Origin: Saturnia japonica
Taxonomy: Eukaryota; Arthropoda; Insecta; Lepidoptera; Saturniidae
Length of the DNA: 64,000 bases
Reading direction: 5' to 3'
Assembly (NCBI GenBank): GCA_033032175.1
Contig: CM065323.1
Coordinates: 3,534,001-3,598,000 of the forward strand
Part shown: in pieces, positions 9,851 to 22,591 of the stretch
Layout of the letters: each line of letters opens with the position of its first letter
Numbering within the stretch: the stretch's first letter is position 1
Position numbers and translations under genes: made by a program
Notes under the pieces: model-generated
Seen by the model: the letters and a program-made list of their open reading frames with translations, nothing else
What the model was told of the DNA's origin: nothing
Databases searched by the model: none

Positions 9851-12214
9851 TTTTCGTAAAAAAACGATTTCTCACTTCCCGTATTTCCTTACAGCTTTAC
9901 AGACTGCATAACGTTCAAGGTTACTGCTCCGCTCCTTAGCTTCATAACGTGAAGTTATATAGCCTGTAACCTTGTACAATAAACAGGCTATAATATACCA
10001 AAAGAACTTCTCGAATAGATGTACTGGTCACAGTCTTTAACTTTTTTTTAAAGTGCAGAGTTTGTAGAGTACGTGTAAGTATTTTAAATCTGGTGACACC
10101 GCAGTCAAACACTATCCAATGATACAACCAAAATGATTATATCACATTCCAATAAAATCGACGTACTCAAGTAAATGTGTTCTTTTAAACGATCTCTTAT
10201 CGATTTCTAGAACTAATGCAGTGAGGCTAGTTTTATTGATTCGTATAAACGACTTATCTGGAAGCGAATGTTACCTATCTAACCAGTGAAATGGGTTTAT
10301 TGCCATTCCGTATAGATGAATACGTTTTAATATTCTAAACTCTTCCGTTAGAGACCATACAGTTATGGTATTGTCGTGGGTGTGAATTATATTCGTTACA
10401 ATGATTACAAAGACATTAATATATTACATACTAGATTGGGTAACAAGAATCTTCTTCTTCTTCTTTCTTCTATAACATAAAACTTAAGAGATTGTTTGTG
10501 TGTATGTTTAAACGCGCTGGTCTCTGAAAGTACCAGTAAGATTAGAAAAAATATTTTTACATTTTATAGCTTTATATTTTTTGCTCCACGGTTTCACCCG
10601 TGTTAATTTTATCTGACTAACTTCAACTCTCCAGCGCGCCATCAAGAAAGTGTATGTTGCCTCGTTGTTCCTACTTGCTTACAGTTTGCCACATTGCATG
10701 AAGTTCATGGTTATTATGGTCTATAAATTTCCTCAATAAAATAGGCTATAAAAAAAAAATTCCAAACGCGTTCAAACAAAATTATCTCTTGATCTTATCA
10801 AAAAAAAATTGTATAGGATTTTTAGGTGGCAAAATAACATTTGGATATTAGTTTTGAAATTACTTAAAAGATTTTTTTACATAATATAAACAAGAAATAT
10901 CGTCCATCTCGTTCTGTGACGTGGTAGATTAAAAATAAACTAAACGAATTTAGTACTTGTTTTTGGCGTTTGGGTTTTGCTCTAAATTGCTATCCTCACG
11001 GAAGGCTATTCCAGCGCCTATGATATTTATTTCTATGTAGGATGTTTTTAAAATAACAACTGTGTTATATAGTCATTTGTGTGATACACGGGTCTGATAG
11101 TGCACTGAATTTGTTTATGTAATTAATTATTATAAGATATGTAGATATAAAATGTTTTTTTATTCTACTTCCAACACAGAGTTACTACCAGTTTCTCGGG
11201 GCGACATTAAATTTGCATATAGATAAATAGTCCGAACATTATTGGTTTTTTACTGATTCATATATTTTTTATTAAATTAACTTAAATTTTTTTTTGAGAA
11301 TAAGATGATTCTTGCCGCTTTTGACAATGCATATTATGTGATAATGAATTTTGTAATTATGTATTCTATAAATAATATTTTTACAAAACTTAGTTTTGTT
11401 AGATAATGATTAACCAATCCATTATATCACTGACGTCATAAAATTCTAACACTATAATTTTTCCCTTACGTATTTTTTTATTATTATTGTATTTCACATA
11501 ACATAAACACATTAACTTGCAAGATCATAAGTTAAATAAAATTTTATACGCCATGTCATTGTAACATAAACAGATTTAACTTTTTCATAATATAATCCGA
11601 CATTGTAGGTGCCAACTGCCAAGCCAACCTGTTTGGTAAAGGTTCGAGAAAGTTTATTACTCATTTTATTAAAAAGTAAAAATCTTATTCGAAATTTAAA
11701 TAGTTTTCAAATACAAAGGTTTCAGATCGTTACTAGGAGCTGTATAAGAAAACCACTGATCTAAAAAGTTTTGTAGTCAAAACACAGAAAAAACTTTTCT
11801 GTACGATTCGAGATTACAATATTAATCGAGATTTCAAAATGAAATCTGGTAACTGTGAAACGTGACGAATGAAAAGTGATATAGCACGAAGATAAATGTT
11901 AACATTCTAGCTAAAGTTGAACGTACTAAGTAGTAAGGTTGGAGTTTTAAAAAAAGAACGCCATGAGAGCCCCGGTAGATCTCCGCACAAGTTGTCATAA
12001 AGGTCTCTAGGGTCAATGACACGTTTGGCGGGCGTGCCACATTTTTAAAATGCACTACGTGTAGCGCCCACACGTGAATATCTTTGCAGGCTAAGCGTAT
12101 TAGAATGTATATAAAATATTATATATAAGCTATAATTAGTTTATTGTTGTTGTTGTTTTCAATTAAGACCTCTGAATAACGTCCTTTACCTTCGTATTTT
12201 TCTTGTAATCTTCA
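9851..12214. other. Intergenic, repeat-poor AT-rich DNA
   Basis: Contains a short CTT microsatellite at about 10450-10475 and a copy (about 10575-10665) of the dispersed repeat that starts ctccacggtttcacccgtgt, also present at 25,405. Nothing else is recognised. The 79-codon minus ORF at 11834-12073 has no motif. Confidence 0.5.
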
Positions 12215-12515
12215 AAAATAACTCTAACAAGATGGCTGCTCCCTTGGTAAAACTTTCTAGGGAGTATTTGCGGCAAATTAAAAATTAACGCATCTAATTA
12301 TCATTTAATAATCCACTTGTGTACAATAACCAAACTATATCGAGCAAAATGCGGTCAAAATTACACAATATAGGTTTACTACAAATCACCTGCAAAGAAA
12401 GGAGAAGTGGCAAAGAAATTTCGGATAAATTATTTAAGATGGTATTCCGCAAAGTAACGCCTTCGTCAATCAAATAAGTTTACTAGATGATAGATCAAGA
12501 TCCCGCCAAAAACTC
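12215..12515 (+). repeat. Dispersed repeat family 1, copy a (diverged)
   Basis: Shares in order taacaagatgg, a block with acttgtgtacaataaccaaa, ttacacaatatagg and a final aagatcccgccaaaaact with copies at 40.1 and 42.0 kb (plus) and 40.9 and 56.3 kb (minus). No ORF. Class unknown. Confidence 0.65.
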
Positions 12516-12959
12516 CAATAACTAGTTTATAACTGGATAATTGCAGTCGTATTTTAATGACATTTTAATTATTCAGCTGCATAACTGGCATATTGAATCT
12601 AGTTTACCTTGTTTCATTTGCAAATTCTAAAAGCTAATCGGGTAGATATTATGTTAGAATACCAAAAGTAAAAGTAAATTTGTATCTACTTTTAACAACT
12701 TATTTTAGTACAGTTTGGTATATTTTTTATCGTCATAATTTGTACGTTATATACAATATTATTTTAAAGAAAAAGGTCCAATATTTAATGAAGACTTAAC
12801 AATGCACTATTACTATCTATTCCATTTTACAAATTATAAACAGAAGACATATTTATTTATTTATATAATTTAGATATAGACTGTACGGTAATACATTTAT
12901 GATATGTATTGTAGGAAAAGACAATAGTTTCCGACTTGTATCACGACCACAATACACCA

Positions 12960-13140
12960 GGTTACCTATCGCATTCCGGGAGAAGCCGGTGTATATCCAT
13001 AGCAAGCGGAGTGGTAGAGATATCTGTATCCTACTGAGTCGCAATTAACCATGCACATGGTGATAAATCTGTCATAATGACTCTCTTTGGATTTGTAACG
13101 TTTCAGGATCAGTCAGTGCACATCCAGCTGTCGAGATGCT
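12960..13140 (+). repeat. Dispersed repeat family 2, copy a
   Basis: Two variants of the phrase ttccgggatcagtc...gtgtatatcca occur about 130 bp apart (12977 and 13107), with a gtgataaatctgtca block between them. The same arrangement is seen at 45,200-45,395, so the repeat unit contains two related half-units. The 63-codon ORF at 12853-13044 is a by-product. Confidence 0.6.
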
Positions 13141-13539
13141 AATTGACATTTATTTATTTTTTATTTTAGGAAAACTTGCAGCCTAGTACATATTTAAGTT
13201 ACTACATGTATAAATGAATGAAAGCCGTTTACAAGTACTCACATATATGTATATGAACAAAAAATAAAGTAAACGGAAGGAAACAAAAATATTAGCAAAA
13301 GAAATTAGAATTAGCATTGTTTCACTTACTAAAGATAGACAAATATAACCTTTTGTCCTTACTTTTGTTCAATGACCTATCAATGGATAGTTTTTCGTAT
13401 CTACATAATATATATCCATATCCTACACCTTGAATAGTTAAGAGGGAAGCCGATATCTGTCTTAAGTTAAAGATAGTACCTATTACAAATACGTAATAAT
13501 CGGGGATAGTAAACTCAGATATGTTATTGAAAACTGCCG

Positions 13540-13602
13540 TAGGAACCGATGGATTGTAGATTCGTCAGTTATCACCGTTGTTTAGATTGTACTCTGTTTA
13601 TA
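13540..13602 (+). repeat. LINE-tail repeat (family 4)
   Basis: Contains cgatggattgtagattc and atcaccgttgtttagattgt, the dispersed tail also found at 20,188-20,255 and 45,411-45,485 (plus), at 15,905-15,992 and about 47,425-47,470 (minus), and attached to a LINE C-terminus at 7565. Confidence 0.6.
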
Positions 13603-14684
13603 TCGCATTATGCCGTTAACACTGGTAAGGTGTAATAAAAAGTAAAATATCAAAAACAGTATCGAAGAAAATTATTACGTAGCGATGAAAAACGCAATCA
13701 ATAATGGTGGAGAAGCAATTTCAAAAGAAAGCCACGAACAACGTGCAATGAAATAGAAACCAGTCTAAAAAATGCATATTAAAGTCGCAAAAGATATAGA
13801 TTATAAACAATACTCACAATAGTAGGACTGCACAGAGAATTGGAAGTCAGAATCATCTGAAAGAAAAAATCAATAGTAGGTACTTATAATCTGCAAGTTG
13901 ATACGTGACGATAAACAAAAGACGTGATATATCCACAGATACCTATAAAGTATGATGTATCACCAAAGAAGATCATAGTGTTTTAATGTCTGAATATAAC
14001 TAACACTTAGATATTCTAAGAAAATCATATTTACTATAATTTGAGATAATTATTTAAACGTCACATCTCTGTTAAACCCTCATCAAAATTAACAATTCAA
14101 ACATTATTTTAAAGCTTATGTTCCCTAAATACTTTTTAACGATTAAAAAAGCTCTTGTTGATGCTAGTGAAAATATATTCAAGGTAACATCCAAGTAATA
14201 AAATAGCTTTTAATTAGATTTAGTTAGATTTGTTTTAATTTCTAATATGTATATGCGAAATGTTGGCACAAGTAGTATGTTCATATTAATTAATAATCAT
14301 CGGATAAGAAACGCAAAGACATAGTAGGAAAATGTAATAAATTGCGTAAAGTTCAAAGTAATCGGAAACTTGGTTTTACCTAAAACATCATAAATTTTAC
14401 CTGTATTTATAAGAGGTAAAGTTCGTACGTTCGTAGGAGGTAAACTACAGAACTACTGATCCGATTCTGAAAATTATTTCACTTATAGGAAGCTATTTTT
14501 CCCCAAGTGCTTGCGATATATTTTATCACTATTAAGTTTTCAAAAGTTACCTATCTATCACATTGGTCACAAAATTTAATTTGAAGATATTTAAATGTAC
14601 ACTTTTTTAAATGTTAATATTACTTAGGGGCTTTTATCACCAATCATATGCCAGTCCCATCACCTAATTTTTTTTAACGTAAAG
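13603..14684. other. Intergenic AT-rich DNA
   Basis: No feature recognised. No ORF above 60 codons with any motif. Confidence 0.5.
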
Positions 14685-14885
14685 AGACCCGTTATGTGTA
14701 CACCCACGCTCCGGGAAGCGAGTGGTTATATGAGACTCCTATTCAGTAAAACTTCCAATTCGCGGCGCCCAGCCCAAGTCTTGCTATACGGCGATAAAGA
14801 TTGTTTGATAAACCGCAACTGTCTCCCAGACAGCTGAACCAGTGTGCAATGTGAAAACGGGCCCCCCGACCCATCTCCCTTGATT
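14685..14885 (-). repeat. R1-clade LINE 3'-end remnant
   Basis: Two blocks match other places in the window. gcgagtggttatatgagact (about 14719) matches 33,020-33,040, and ggccccccgacccatctccc (about 14860) matches the end of the R1-like coding fragment at about 31,380-31,400. Sequence between them has diverged. Orientation is inferred from the 31-kb copy. Confidence 0.55.
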
Positions 14886-15119
14886 CAGCAACCTAACTTA
14901 TACCTACTTACTAACTTGAAGTATAAGCTAAAATAAACATAAATAAGAATATATAACTTTAATGTTGTCAAGATCTTAGGAAAAGAGATAAATTTTTTTG
15001 AGACATTGAGAGATTTGAGACATTTGAGACTTTGAGAAATTTCTTTGGAGATATCTCTCTACTTTGCGGCTGTCCGACTGGTGGATTACCTCACCCTATA
15101 GAAGATCATGACTAAATAA

Positions 15120-15285
15120 CCTTGTGTTGTGTTCCTGCGGTGAGTAGGGTTTCTAGAGCTCCTTAGGAAGGGGGTTGAGGGTCGACAACGCGCTAGTGAT
15201 ACCTATGGTATTTATTAAAAGCGTCCATAGGCTAACAGTACTCGTTTACCATCAGGCAGGCCATATGCCACCATAGTTGTATAAA
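15120..15285 (+). repeat. Lepidopteran-type dispersed tail
   Basis: Holds gggtcgacaacgcgctagtg, gcgtccataggcta and gtttaccatcaggcaggcca in that order. I associate this arrangement with a very common lepidopteran interspersed repeat (probable LINE 3' end). It supports the order-level assignment of the window. Class is from memory. Confidence 0.55.
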
Positions 15286-15519
15286 AAAGACGACAAAGAA
15301 AAAACATTCTAGAAGCTTCCAATGTCTGTTCTGGCAGAATGCTGTGCGCACCTCTCACCCACATTCTTGACCTGAATTTTATACTTTTTGACATGATATC
15401 CTATCATTATTAATGGATATCGTCAATGTACTTAATATATGTGCTGTTAACATTACGTCGTGCATCGTAATTTTTAATTTTCCACTCAAATAGTATGAGA
15501 TTTTTATACAAATCTAGCG

Positions 15520-15904
15520 GCTCCGCTCGCGTGGACTACAGAAAGTCGGTATTGTGGTTACCCCGCTTTACCCATGGAAGGCGCCCGCCTCGCGCCGCGC
15601 CGGTTAATTTAAAGATAAACATGTTTTTTATTTCTTTTGCGCGGAACTCTAATTTTTTGTCTAAAATAAAAGTAGCCTAAGTTACTCCATAAAACATTTT
15701 AAGCTATCTCCCAGTGAAATCCCCTTCAAAATCGGGCCCATACTTTCATATGCTCATTTAGTAAAAAGCTGTTATTTAGACATTACAAATAGACACACCA
15801 ATTTTATTAATTGAATAGATTATAAATTTTTTGAGTCGTTATAAAAAAATATTTGTTACATTTATATTTTAATTTTTTTAAATAGTAACTCTACAAAGTG
15901 AAGG
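15520..15904. other. GC-rich patch then AT-rich DNA
   Basis: A GC-rich 100-bp patch (about 15,520-15,610) with gcggctccgctcgcgtggac is embedded in AT-rich DNA. The 61-codon ORF covering it has no motif. It is probably a repeat end related to the cgcgacgcaagcgcagccgc tail at 19.9 kb. Confidence 0.35.
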
Positions 15905-15992
15905 TACTGTCCCTGATGGTAAACAGATTACAATCCAAACAGAACGGTGACCATTGAGAGATCCACAATCCATCGGCGGTCGTCACTGTCAC
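15905..15992 (-). repeat. LINE-tail repeat (family 4), minus copy
   Basis: On the minus strand it reads cgatggattgtggatctctc, then ggtcaccgttctgtttggat and gtttaccatcagg. It gives rise to the 86-codon ORF at 15891-16151, which is not a gene. Confidence 0.65.
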
Positions 15993-16094
15993 GCCGGCTT
16001 GCAAGCCTCTCGGTAGATGGGTAGTATATCGAAACGCGACAAACCTAAAGTAGTGGTCGCAGCCCAGTCGAGTACAGATGCGCTTGATTAATAT

Positions 16095-16400
16095 TAAAAA
16101 ATAAATCCTACTATATGTGAAAGTGTGTATGTTTGGATGTTTGTTACTCAATCACGCTAAAACGGCTGAACAGATCTCAATGAAATTTGGCACGCAGATA
16201 GTCATAACACATAGGGTACACTTTTTATCCCGGTAAAAGTCATAGTCTAACCAGTGTTATCCTACAAATATAATAAATGGAGAGTTTCTATGTTTGTTAC
16301 TCAATCACGCAAAAACGGCGATTTTTTTGGTTTTTCGTGTTCCGAGATCAGTCTGTGTATATCCAATAATACGCAGACGAAGTCGCGGGTACCAACTAGT
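16095..16400 (+). repeat. Nested interspersed repeat ending gacgaagtcgcggg
   Basis: The phrase gtttgttactcaatcacgc occurs twice (16139 and 16289), followed by aaaacggctgaac and atgaaatttggcacgcagat. The block ends acgcagacgaagtcgcgggt then accaactagta. I recognise this as a common lepidopteran repeat. A family-2 phrase (gttccgagatcagtctgtgt, about 16338) is embedded. The 118-codon ORF 16294-16650 is repeat-derived, not a gene. Confidence 0.6.
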
Positions 16401-16424
16401 AAATAATAATTTAAAAAAATGTAC

Positions 16425-17159
16425 ACATTGGCTGATCCCGGAACGCGGTATGCCTAAGTATGCCAGTGTGATACCCGTTAGACCTGGTAAACCTGGATTG
16501 GAAAGTTATTCAAAGTTAAAATTTAATGGTCGCCAATTACACTTTTTTTTCCTTTTGTTAAGAAATAACTGTTCAAAAAGGGATTCCTCAAAGGCGTACC
16601 ATTTCCATATATTGAACATCAAAAGTTTCTTAAAAGTTGCCAGTACGTAAATAAAAAAAGAATTATACATGAATTTCACATATTTGCTTTAAATTTGATA
16701 CAGAAAATTCTTTTGAAGCCATTCAAACTTGATACAAAGAAAGCCTAAACAGTTTCTTTTGTCATTATTTGGTGTGTAAAGCGATTAAATGCTTCCAATT
16801 TTATTACACAATTCATTTTCAACCATATTTTGAGATTATTTTTTGTACTTCTTTCTGAGTATAATAGAAACAACCCGAAATCGCTAATTTTTTTGTTAAA
16901 CCATTATAAAAACAGTTATCCTATAACTTTTACAATGCCACCGGACGTGGCAAAACGCAACGCTGTCATTGAATTTTATGTTACCTTAAGAATTACATAA
17001 TGGGAGGTAATTATAAAAGTACGTGGAAGTAAATCCTTAGAGACTTTGTTAAAAAGTAGTAGTTAATTTAACGTGACTAAAGTATTTCTCGGTTTCGTCA
17101 TATTTACTTAGGTACAATGTGATTTTTTATTTATTAAAACTGGGTATTACGTCACGCTG
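16425..17159. other. Intergenic AT-rich DNA
   Basis: Apart from a minus-strand family-2 phrase (ggctgatcccggaacgcggt, about 16430) nothing is recognised. Confidence 0.45.
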
Positions 17160-17290
17160 AGGTCCAAAATGATAACACACTTAGCCTAGTGGGAGAACTG
17201 GTTCTCAAGCGGAGCTGCCGGAACACACCTATAGGTTCTTGTCGACATATTTCCAACTTGAAGGTGACCCTACTATACTATGGTTCCATC
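17160..17290 (-). repeat. Dispersed repeat family 3, copy a
   Basis: On the minus strand it reads caccttcaagttggaaatat, ggtgtgttccggcagctccg and ctaggctaagtgtgttatca. It aligns with 51,170-51,315 (plus) and, more weakly, with 21,945-22,030 and 62,690-62,800 (plus). No ORF. Confidence 0.65.
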
Positions 17291-19544
17291 GCTATATTTT
17301 CCTTCCCCGGAAGCTCAGACTCATTAGAGGAATTCGATCTCAAGTGATCGACGTTCACTATTCATAATATGTGCTAAATGTATGGAAACTATTCCGATAT
17401 TTATCCACTCTCGTGTCGTACTTGACCTTAAAGCAACGGATATAGTACGGCTATACAATCCTATTATTTTAGACAAGTTTAAACTTCTGATATCCGTCCA
17501 GATAGGTACCTATGTATAAGAAATGCCGCATACAAAAACACAAATATAAGTATTCCAACAAAACTCCAACTTCAGATGGGACGAGAAGCTACGAATTTAC
17601 TTATGAATGCAGTCGGCAAGACATTTGAAGAATACGTTTTAACAGAAATCTATTGCACTTTCGCGAACAGAATGTGCGAGAGAGACAGACAACTCTAACT
17701 CGCGGAATGATTATCAATAAATACCTTTGTACAATAGACGAAATCATAATTTTGTATCACCTCCGGTTTCCTCCTCCAAAAGTGAACATATGTTAATTTT
17801 TTGAAAACTAAAAGGACTATTGTTTCTATCCATAATTTTTTTTGCTGCACGTCTGATAGATAACTGCGGTGTAACTGCGAATTTTTAGTAATTTTAGAAA
17901 GCTCTTCCTTTTTTTCTGTAATTAATCAATGGAAAAAATTGGAAAGATATATATGTAATAAAAGGCGTGAATACTGAGATAATATTTCATAGAGTGGAGT
18001 GGAAGAAGAAAACATGTTTTGCCGACCCTACTTAAGTAGGTTAAGGGGTACGAAGAAGGAAAAAATCAAAACATAGAAACAATTATATTCCTCCAATACT
18101 GTCGATTTTTCTAGGGTTGGCAGTGCTAACACTACATAAAAGTTCAAGATCCCGCCAAAAACTCCTTCAATAATTTATGAAACTGATGAACGAATAAATG
18201 TTAGAATATGAACACAACATAACCAATCAAGTTCTTGCCAAAAACTAATATTATCAATCATCATTTAAAATACTAACCTAAAACTTAGGTCCGAAAACTT
18301 TTAGGAGGTGTTTGTAGATTCATGAATTAGTGATACCTAACATTGAACTGTGAAGGTCAATATCGTCAATACGACATTTTTGTGTTAATAGTCACAGTGA
18401 TAAGCGACTGTGAATTTGCGAAACCTAGTCCATAATATATTTCAAATCATTACAGATACGCATTAATAAAACATATTAAAAAACACTCACGAAAAACTAA
18501 CATCACTGTCTTAATTTGCATTTTTGGCCGTTTTCTTTTTACAAAGTACCACTTAATAGAGCCTTGTGGCATTACACTCGTGAGTACAAGAATGAACCTT
18601 AAGAACATGAAATAGAAACGAATAAGTGAAATAAATAGGCAGTTCATTCATTCATCTACAAGATTAACCAATGATTAGAAGCCCACCCAGCATCAATTCC
18701 GTAATAATAATATAATTATGTTATTTATTAAATGTAATCTTTTAGAGCTCAGAAAAGTGATATCTTTCTTTCGATATCGGTTTATCGTTGTCCAATGGCG
18801 CTAATTGTATATTTCATTTGCCAAGTCGATTAACTCCTAATTTAAAATCGTTGAAAAAGAGAGGAAACACTGTTTTTTTCCTTGCTGTTCAATTATAAAT
18901 ACAAATAAACAATGTAGATTCGAGAAATTTGTTTTGAATATATCATACTATATTAAATACAGTTAGGAGTCAATAAAGTGTTTTGATATTCAAATTTGAC
19001 CAAAAATCAGAAAGATAATTCTTTTTAAGATGCTATAATTATATGGGCATGTATATAATCAAAGGATACAATATATTTTTCGTATATTAAGTAAATTAAA
19101 ACAAAAACTTAGTAATCCAATTATATAAAACACTATATTTTGAATATGTTTTTTTTTTATTTAACAAAATTATTTTAGAATGGATTGAATTTGAATATCT
19201 TTTGCGCGAATTAAGGTAGCCATTTTTACTTTATTTGCTGTGTATGTTCATATCATAGTAACCGTAGAAACTTTTGCAAAATAGTTCCTACATTTAATAA
19301 ATAGACTTTTAGGGTGATTCTTTTGAGGAACGGGAGTTATCGGATTTTTTTTATAAACCTATCAAGAATAATATATTGTATGAAAAAAAAACTATGATAA
19401 TAGACGTATATATTACTCCTATGCCTTTTTATCATTATCAATACAAATATATAATATTTAAGTGTTTGTTTCTTATGTCCAAATAAAATCTTTTTACTAA
19501 ATGCATATGAAAGTATATACGTATTCATAACAAAAACCGATTTT
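17291..19544. other. Intergenic AT-rich DNA
   Basis: One short family-1 end (aagatcccgccaaaaactcc, about 18149) is the only recognised item. ORFs at 18450-18647 (minus) and 19337-19549 (minus) are hydrophobic AT-rich readings without motifs. Confidence 0.45.
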
Positions 19545-19965
19545 AACAATTTTGTCTGTCTGTTTGTTCGAAGTAATCTCCGAAACGGTTGACCTATTTT
19601 GGTGGCACTTTCACTGCTAGGTAGCTGATGTTATAATGATCAACTTGGGCTACTTTTATTTTGGAAGAATAATTAGGGTCCGCGCAAAAAAAATCAATTC
19701 GGAATCACGACGATTTTGGTGAGCTTAAATGTTTTACACTGAGTAAACCATAAGAGATATATCAAATTAATGTAGTACATAAATGTAGATCTTAAAGAGA
19801 CCTCCTAACATGTCAGCGAGCGTATATTTCTATCATCTAAGATAACCCACAATATGCATTTTAGTCTTTAATATAATTAATTTAATATAACCAAGAGCAA
19901 ACGTCCGATCGACGGCATTCTAGTCCACGCGACGCAAGCGCAGCCGCGGGCACAGCTAGTAATAA
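19545..19965 (+). repeat. Interspersed repeat, about 420 bp
   Basis: Starts with tgtctgtctgtttgttcgaa plus aaacggttgacc and ends cgcgacgcaagcgcagccgc then gggcacagctagtaa. This is the same architecture as the 16.1-16.4 kb repeat (a phrase about not-quite aaacggctgaac at one end, a CG-rich agctagta at the other). Confidence 0.55.
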
Positions 19966-20187
19966 CAAACAATACATTATTAAGTAATATAAATAGTCTG
20001 GAAATACTGCTAAAACGTTGCGAGTATTCCATACATTCTTAAGATGGAATCTCATATGAAAACAAAGGGATAGTTTTTTTGCCTGAAATACGAGATATTC
20101 ATTATCAATATGTAGTAACTTGTTTGAAAAATTTTTGGAAGTCTTTTATCAAATTTTTCTTTTAATATATTCTATTATTAATGTATC

Positions 20188-20255
20188 GTCGACCGCCGAT
20201 GACTGGCCGATCTCTAGGTGGTCACCGTTGTGTTTAAATTGTAAGGACAGTACTA
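20188..20255 (+). repeat. LINE-tail repeat (family 4)
   Basis: gaccgccgatgactggccga followed by ggtcaccgttgtgtttaaat and gtaaggacagtac. It is a copy of the dispersed tail described at 13,540. Confidence 0.6.
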
Positions 20256-20537
20256 CCAATTTTCCAAGCTTTTTTTTTCAAAAGTGTTGGCCGTCACGGG
20301 ACGCTCGGCTGATGTGAAAAATCTTCCTGAATACTAAAAAAGAAATACACCTGGTGATTCCGAAATACGACAATCCAAAAGAAAGTTATCGTGAAGATGT
20401 TTATTTTATTACTATGTGCATGGTGGCCGCAATCCCTACCGACGGCTTTTAATCATCGTTTTATCATAAAACTTTGAAATCATCCAGTCTGTCTATTAAA
20501 AAAGTAGTGAGTGAGTGTCAACTCCGACGCACGATCG

Positions 20538-20742
20538 GAGTTTACTCCTTAATAAGTACGATTGTCTTTGAATATACAATAGGCAATGAAGTGATTGATT
20601 GATTGACTGACTGCTACAATATACAAGATACGATAGTAGATATATAACGCTTTTTGTTAACGCTTTTATAAATTTCACGCCTTATAAAATTTCCATACCG
20701 AGGGTCTTTATAAAAATCTATTCTTAAGGAGTAAACTCCAAA
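20538..20742. repeat. Short inverted repeat
   Basis: ggagtttactccttaa (about 20538) recurs inverted as ttaaggagtaaactcc (about 20727), giving a potential 200-bp foldback. The region to 20,850 on the minus strand is GC-richer but shows no protein motif, so the ORFs at 20496-20678 and 20614-20853 are not supported. Confidence 0.45.
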
Positions 20743-21266
20743 CAAAACGAACTCGGCTCCACACCGCCTACGTTGGGCCAAAGCGTCGCCACGCCGACAC
20801 ACGCCAACATTGTCTCCAACAACCGGTCTGGCCCGCCGCATTAGACGTTTCACATCAAAAATTTATAAAAATAATGATGATATAGACACACATAATTTAT
20901 GATTGTTGCCTTCTGAAGAAATGTGATATATCATTTTTTTTAATAATTAAATAATTACATTACAAGGAAACAGATTGCCATGTTACTAAATATGACAAAG
21001 TGTGGAAGTAGAAAAGACAGTCAAACATGTATACTCTCAGAGTGCAGAGTTGGCCCAATACCGGGTAAAGCATCTTGACACCCAAAGACAAGTCTAAAGG
21101 TCTTTAATAACATTTGGCCATGGTAGATTTCCTGCTGGAAGAATTGGCCTGGCACGATTGAAGTCGGCCAGTATCAAAAATAGGTACACATCAATGTTGA
21201 GTTACGGAAATTAGGCAGTGTAAACCTGATACATAAATGTAACAAAAAAAATTTGTTTGTACTTAC

Positions 21267-21472
21267 AACTGTAAAAGTAACCCCAGGTGGGTAGACCAAC
21301 GGCTACAGCTCCAACAACGAAACAAATGAAGCCAAGTACCACTACCGCAATAGAATACAAGATCTTCCCGCTGGCCATGACTGCATGACTCAGCCAAAGC
21401 CGTGGAACGTTTTAGATAACATCAGGGTCTGAGCGAGACAGGTTGATGGGATTCTTGACGTCTTCTGCACAT
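21267..21472 (-). CDS. First coding exon of a probable tetraspan (claudin/PMP22-like) membrane protein gene
   Basis: On the minus strand a splice acceptor (ttcttttacacag) opens an exon at 21472. The first good ATG is at 21378-21376 and the exon ends at 21267 before a strong donor (GTAAGT). The 37 codons read MASGKILYSIAVVVLG, a hydrophobic segment (residues about 8-29), then GLPTWGYFYS. A start followed at once by one membrane helix and a P-x-W extracellular stretch is how claudin/PMP22/LHFPL-type four-helix proteins begin, which is the basis of the family guess. The exon ends in phase 1. I could not find the following exons at lower coordinates; they may lie past the window start. Being a host gene is well supported by splice signals and codon quality; the family is inference. 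ORF 21390-21587 is its 5' UTR read in another frame. Confidence 0.72.
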
Positions 21473-21944
21473 CTGTGTAAAAGAATGATAGTTTAAGACT
21501 TTTTGTTAAGATGTATCTCAAGGTCACAATAATCCATCCTTTTTTTAAATAGCTGTAAAGCAAAGTTGTTGAATATTGTGAAAGCAATTCAGTAAAATTG
21601 AAATCCTTTTAAATAATCTAATAGTTTAGGTTCTTTATTATTTAACACAAACATATTTATGTCAATACATAGCTGTCATCCCATTTTTTACATGTATCAT
21701 TATTCCCTTTTATTTCTATTTTTAAATTGTACCTATAGAAATATAGACTATATATATATATATAGTAGTTCATGTATGCCAGGATCCTACCACGTTGGAA
21801 TAGAAGAGTGATTTATTATAGGCTTAGTGCTAGATTCCAATACAACATTAATTCATATACATCGAAAACCTACAATGAGCCTGGACTTTCAGTGATGAAA
21901 ACATTGTAATAAGACCATACAGTGGTACAGCATTTTCTAACGCT

Positions 21945-22030
21945 CATCTGGCTAGCTACAACCTACCTTAAAGTTAGTGTTTTAAACTTGGTGTGTTACC
22001 ATCTAATGCTACATTGTCACGTAATATCAG
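21945..22030 (+). repeat. Dispersed repeat family 3, partial copy
   Basis: cgctcatctggctagctaca followed by cttggtgtgttaccatctaa aligns with the better preserved copy at 51,170. It would lie in the first intron of the tetraspan gene. Confidence 0.5.
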
Positions 22031-22591
22031 ATGAGATTGTTGTGGAATTGTAAATAACTAAAAATGCTAAAAAACCTTTAAGCTATTAAAAACAATTTGT
22101 TATTAGCGTTTATATTTTTACACAAGTTAAATATTGCAGCAAATAATTAAATTAATTGTAATATGAATTTATGAAAGTTTTCTTTATTAGAACGACCGGT
22201 ATAAGATATAGTTGATATTAATGTGGTCAAACACCCTAAAATTTAATTTAAAAACAAATTAATATCCTAGACTTCTTTCTCGCATTATTATATTTATTTT
22301 CCTAATGAATTTATTAGTACAAAAATTTACAATAGCTTACTAGTGCTATTTACTAACTAGTATTTAATAAATAAACCGGTTACGTCTTCAATGCAGCCGA
22401 GGCGTCACAAAGGAATGCGAAATCAAAACAAGTGACAGCCGACGAATAACTACTAACAATATATATATATTATATTCCAACAAGAATCCAAAAGACAATT
22501 TGATATTAGAAATCAGAGTGATGTAAACTGAACTGTATAAACCAAATCATTGGAAACCAGTAACAGTTATTTTAATGCAACTTTTACTCAC

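Noticed and set aside
16294..16650. 118-codon plus-strand ORF
   Set aside because: Begins inside a common interspersed repeat and contains a family-2 phrase; repeat-derived.
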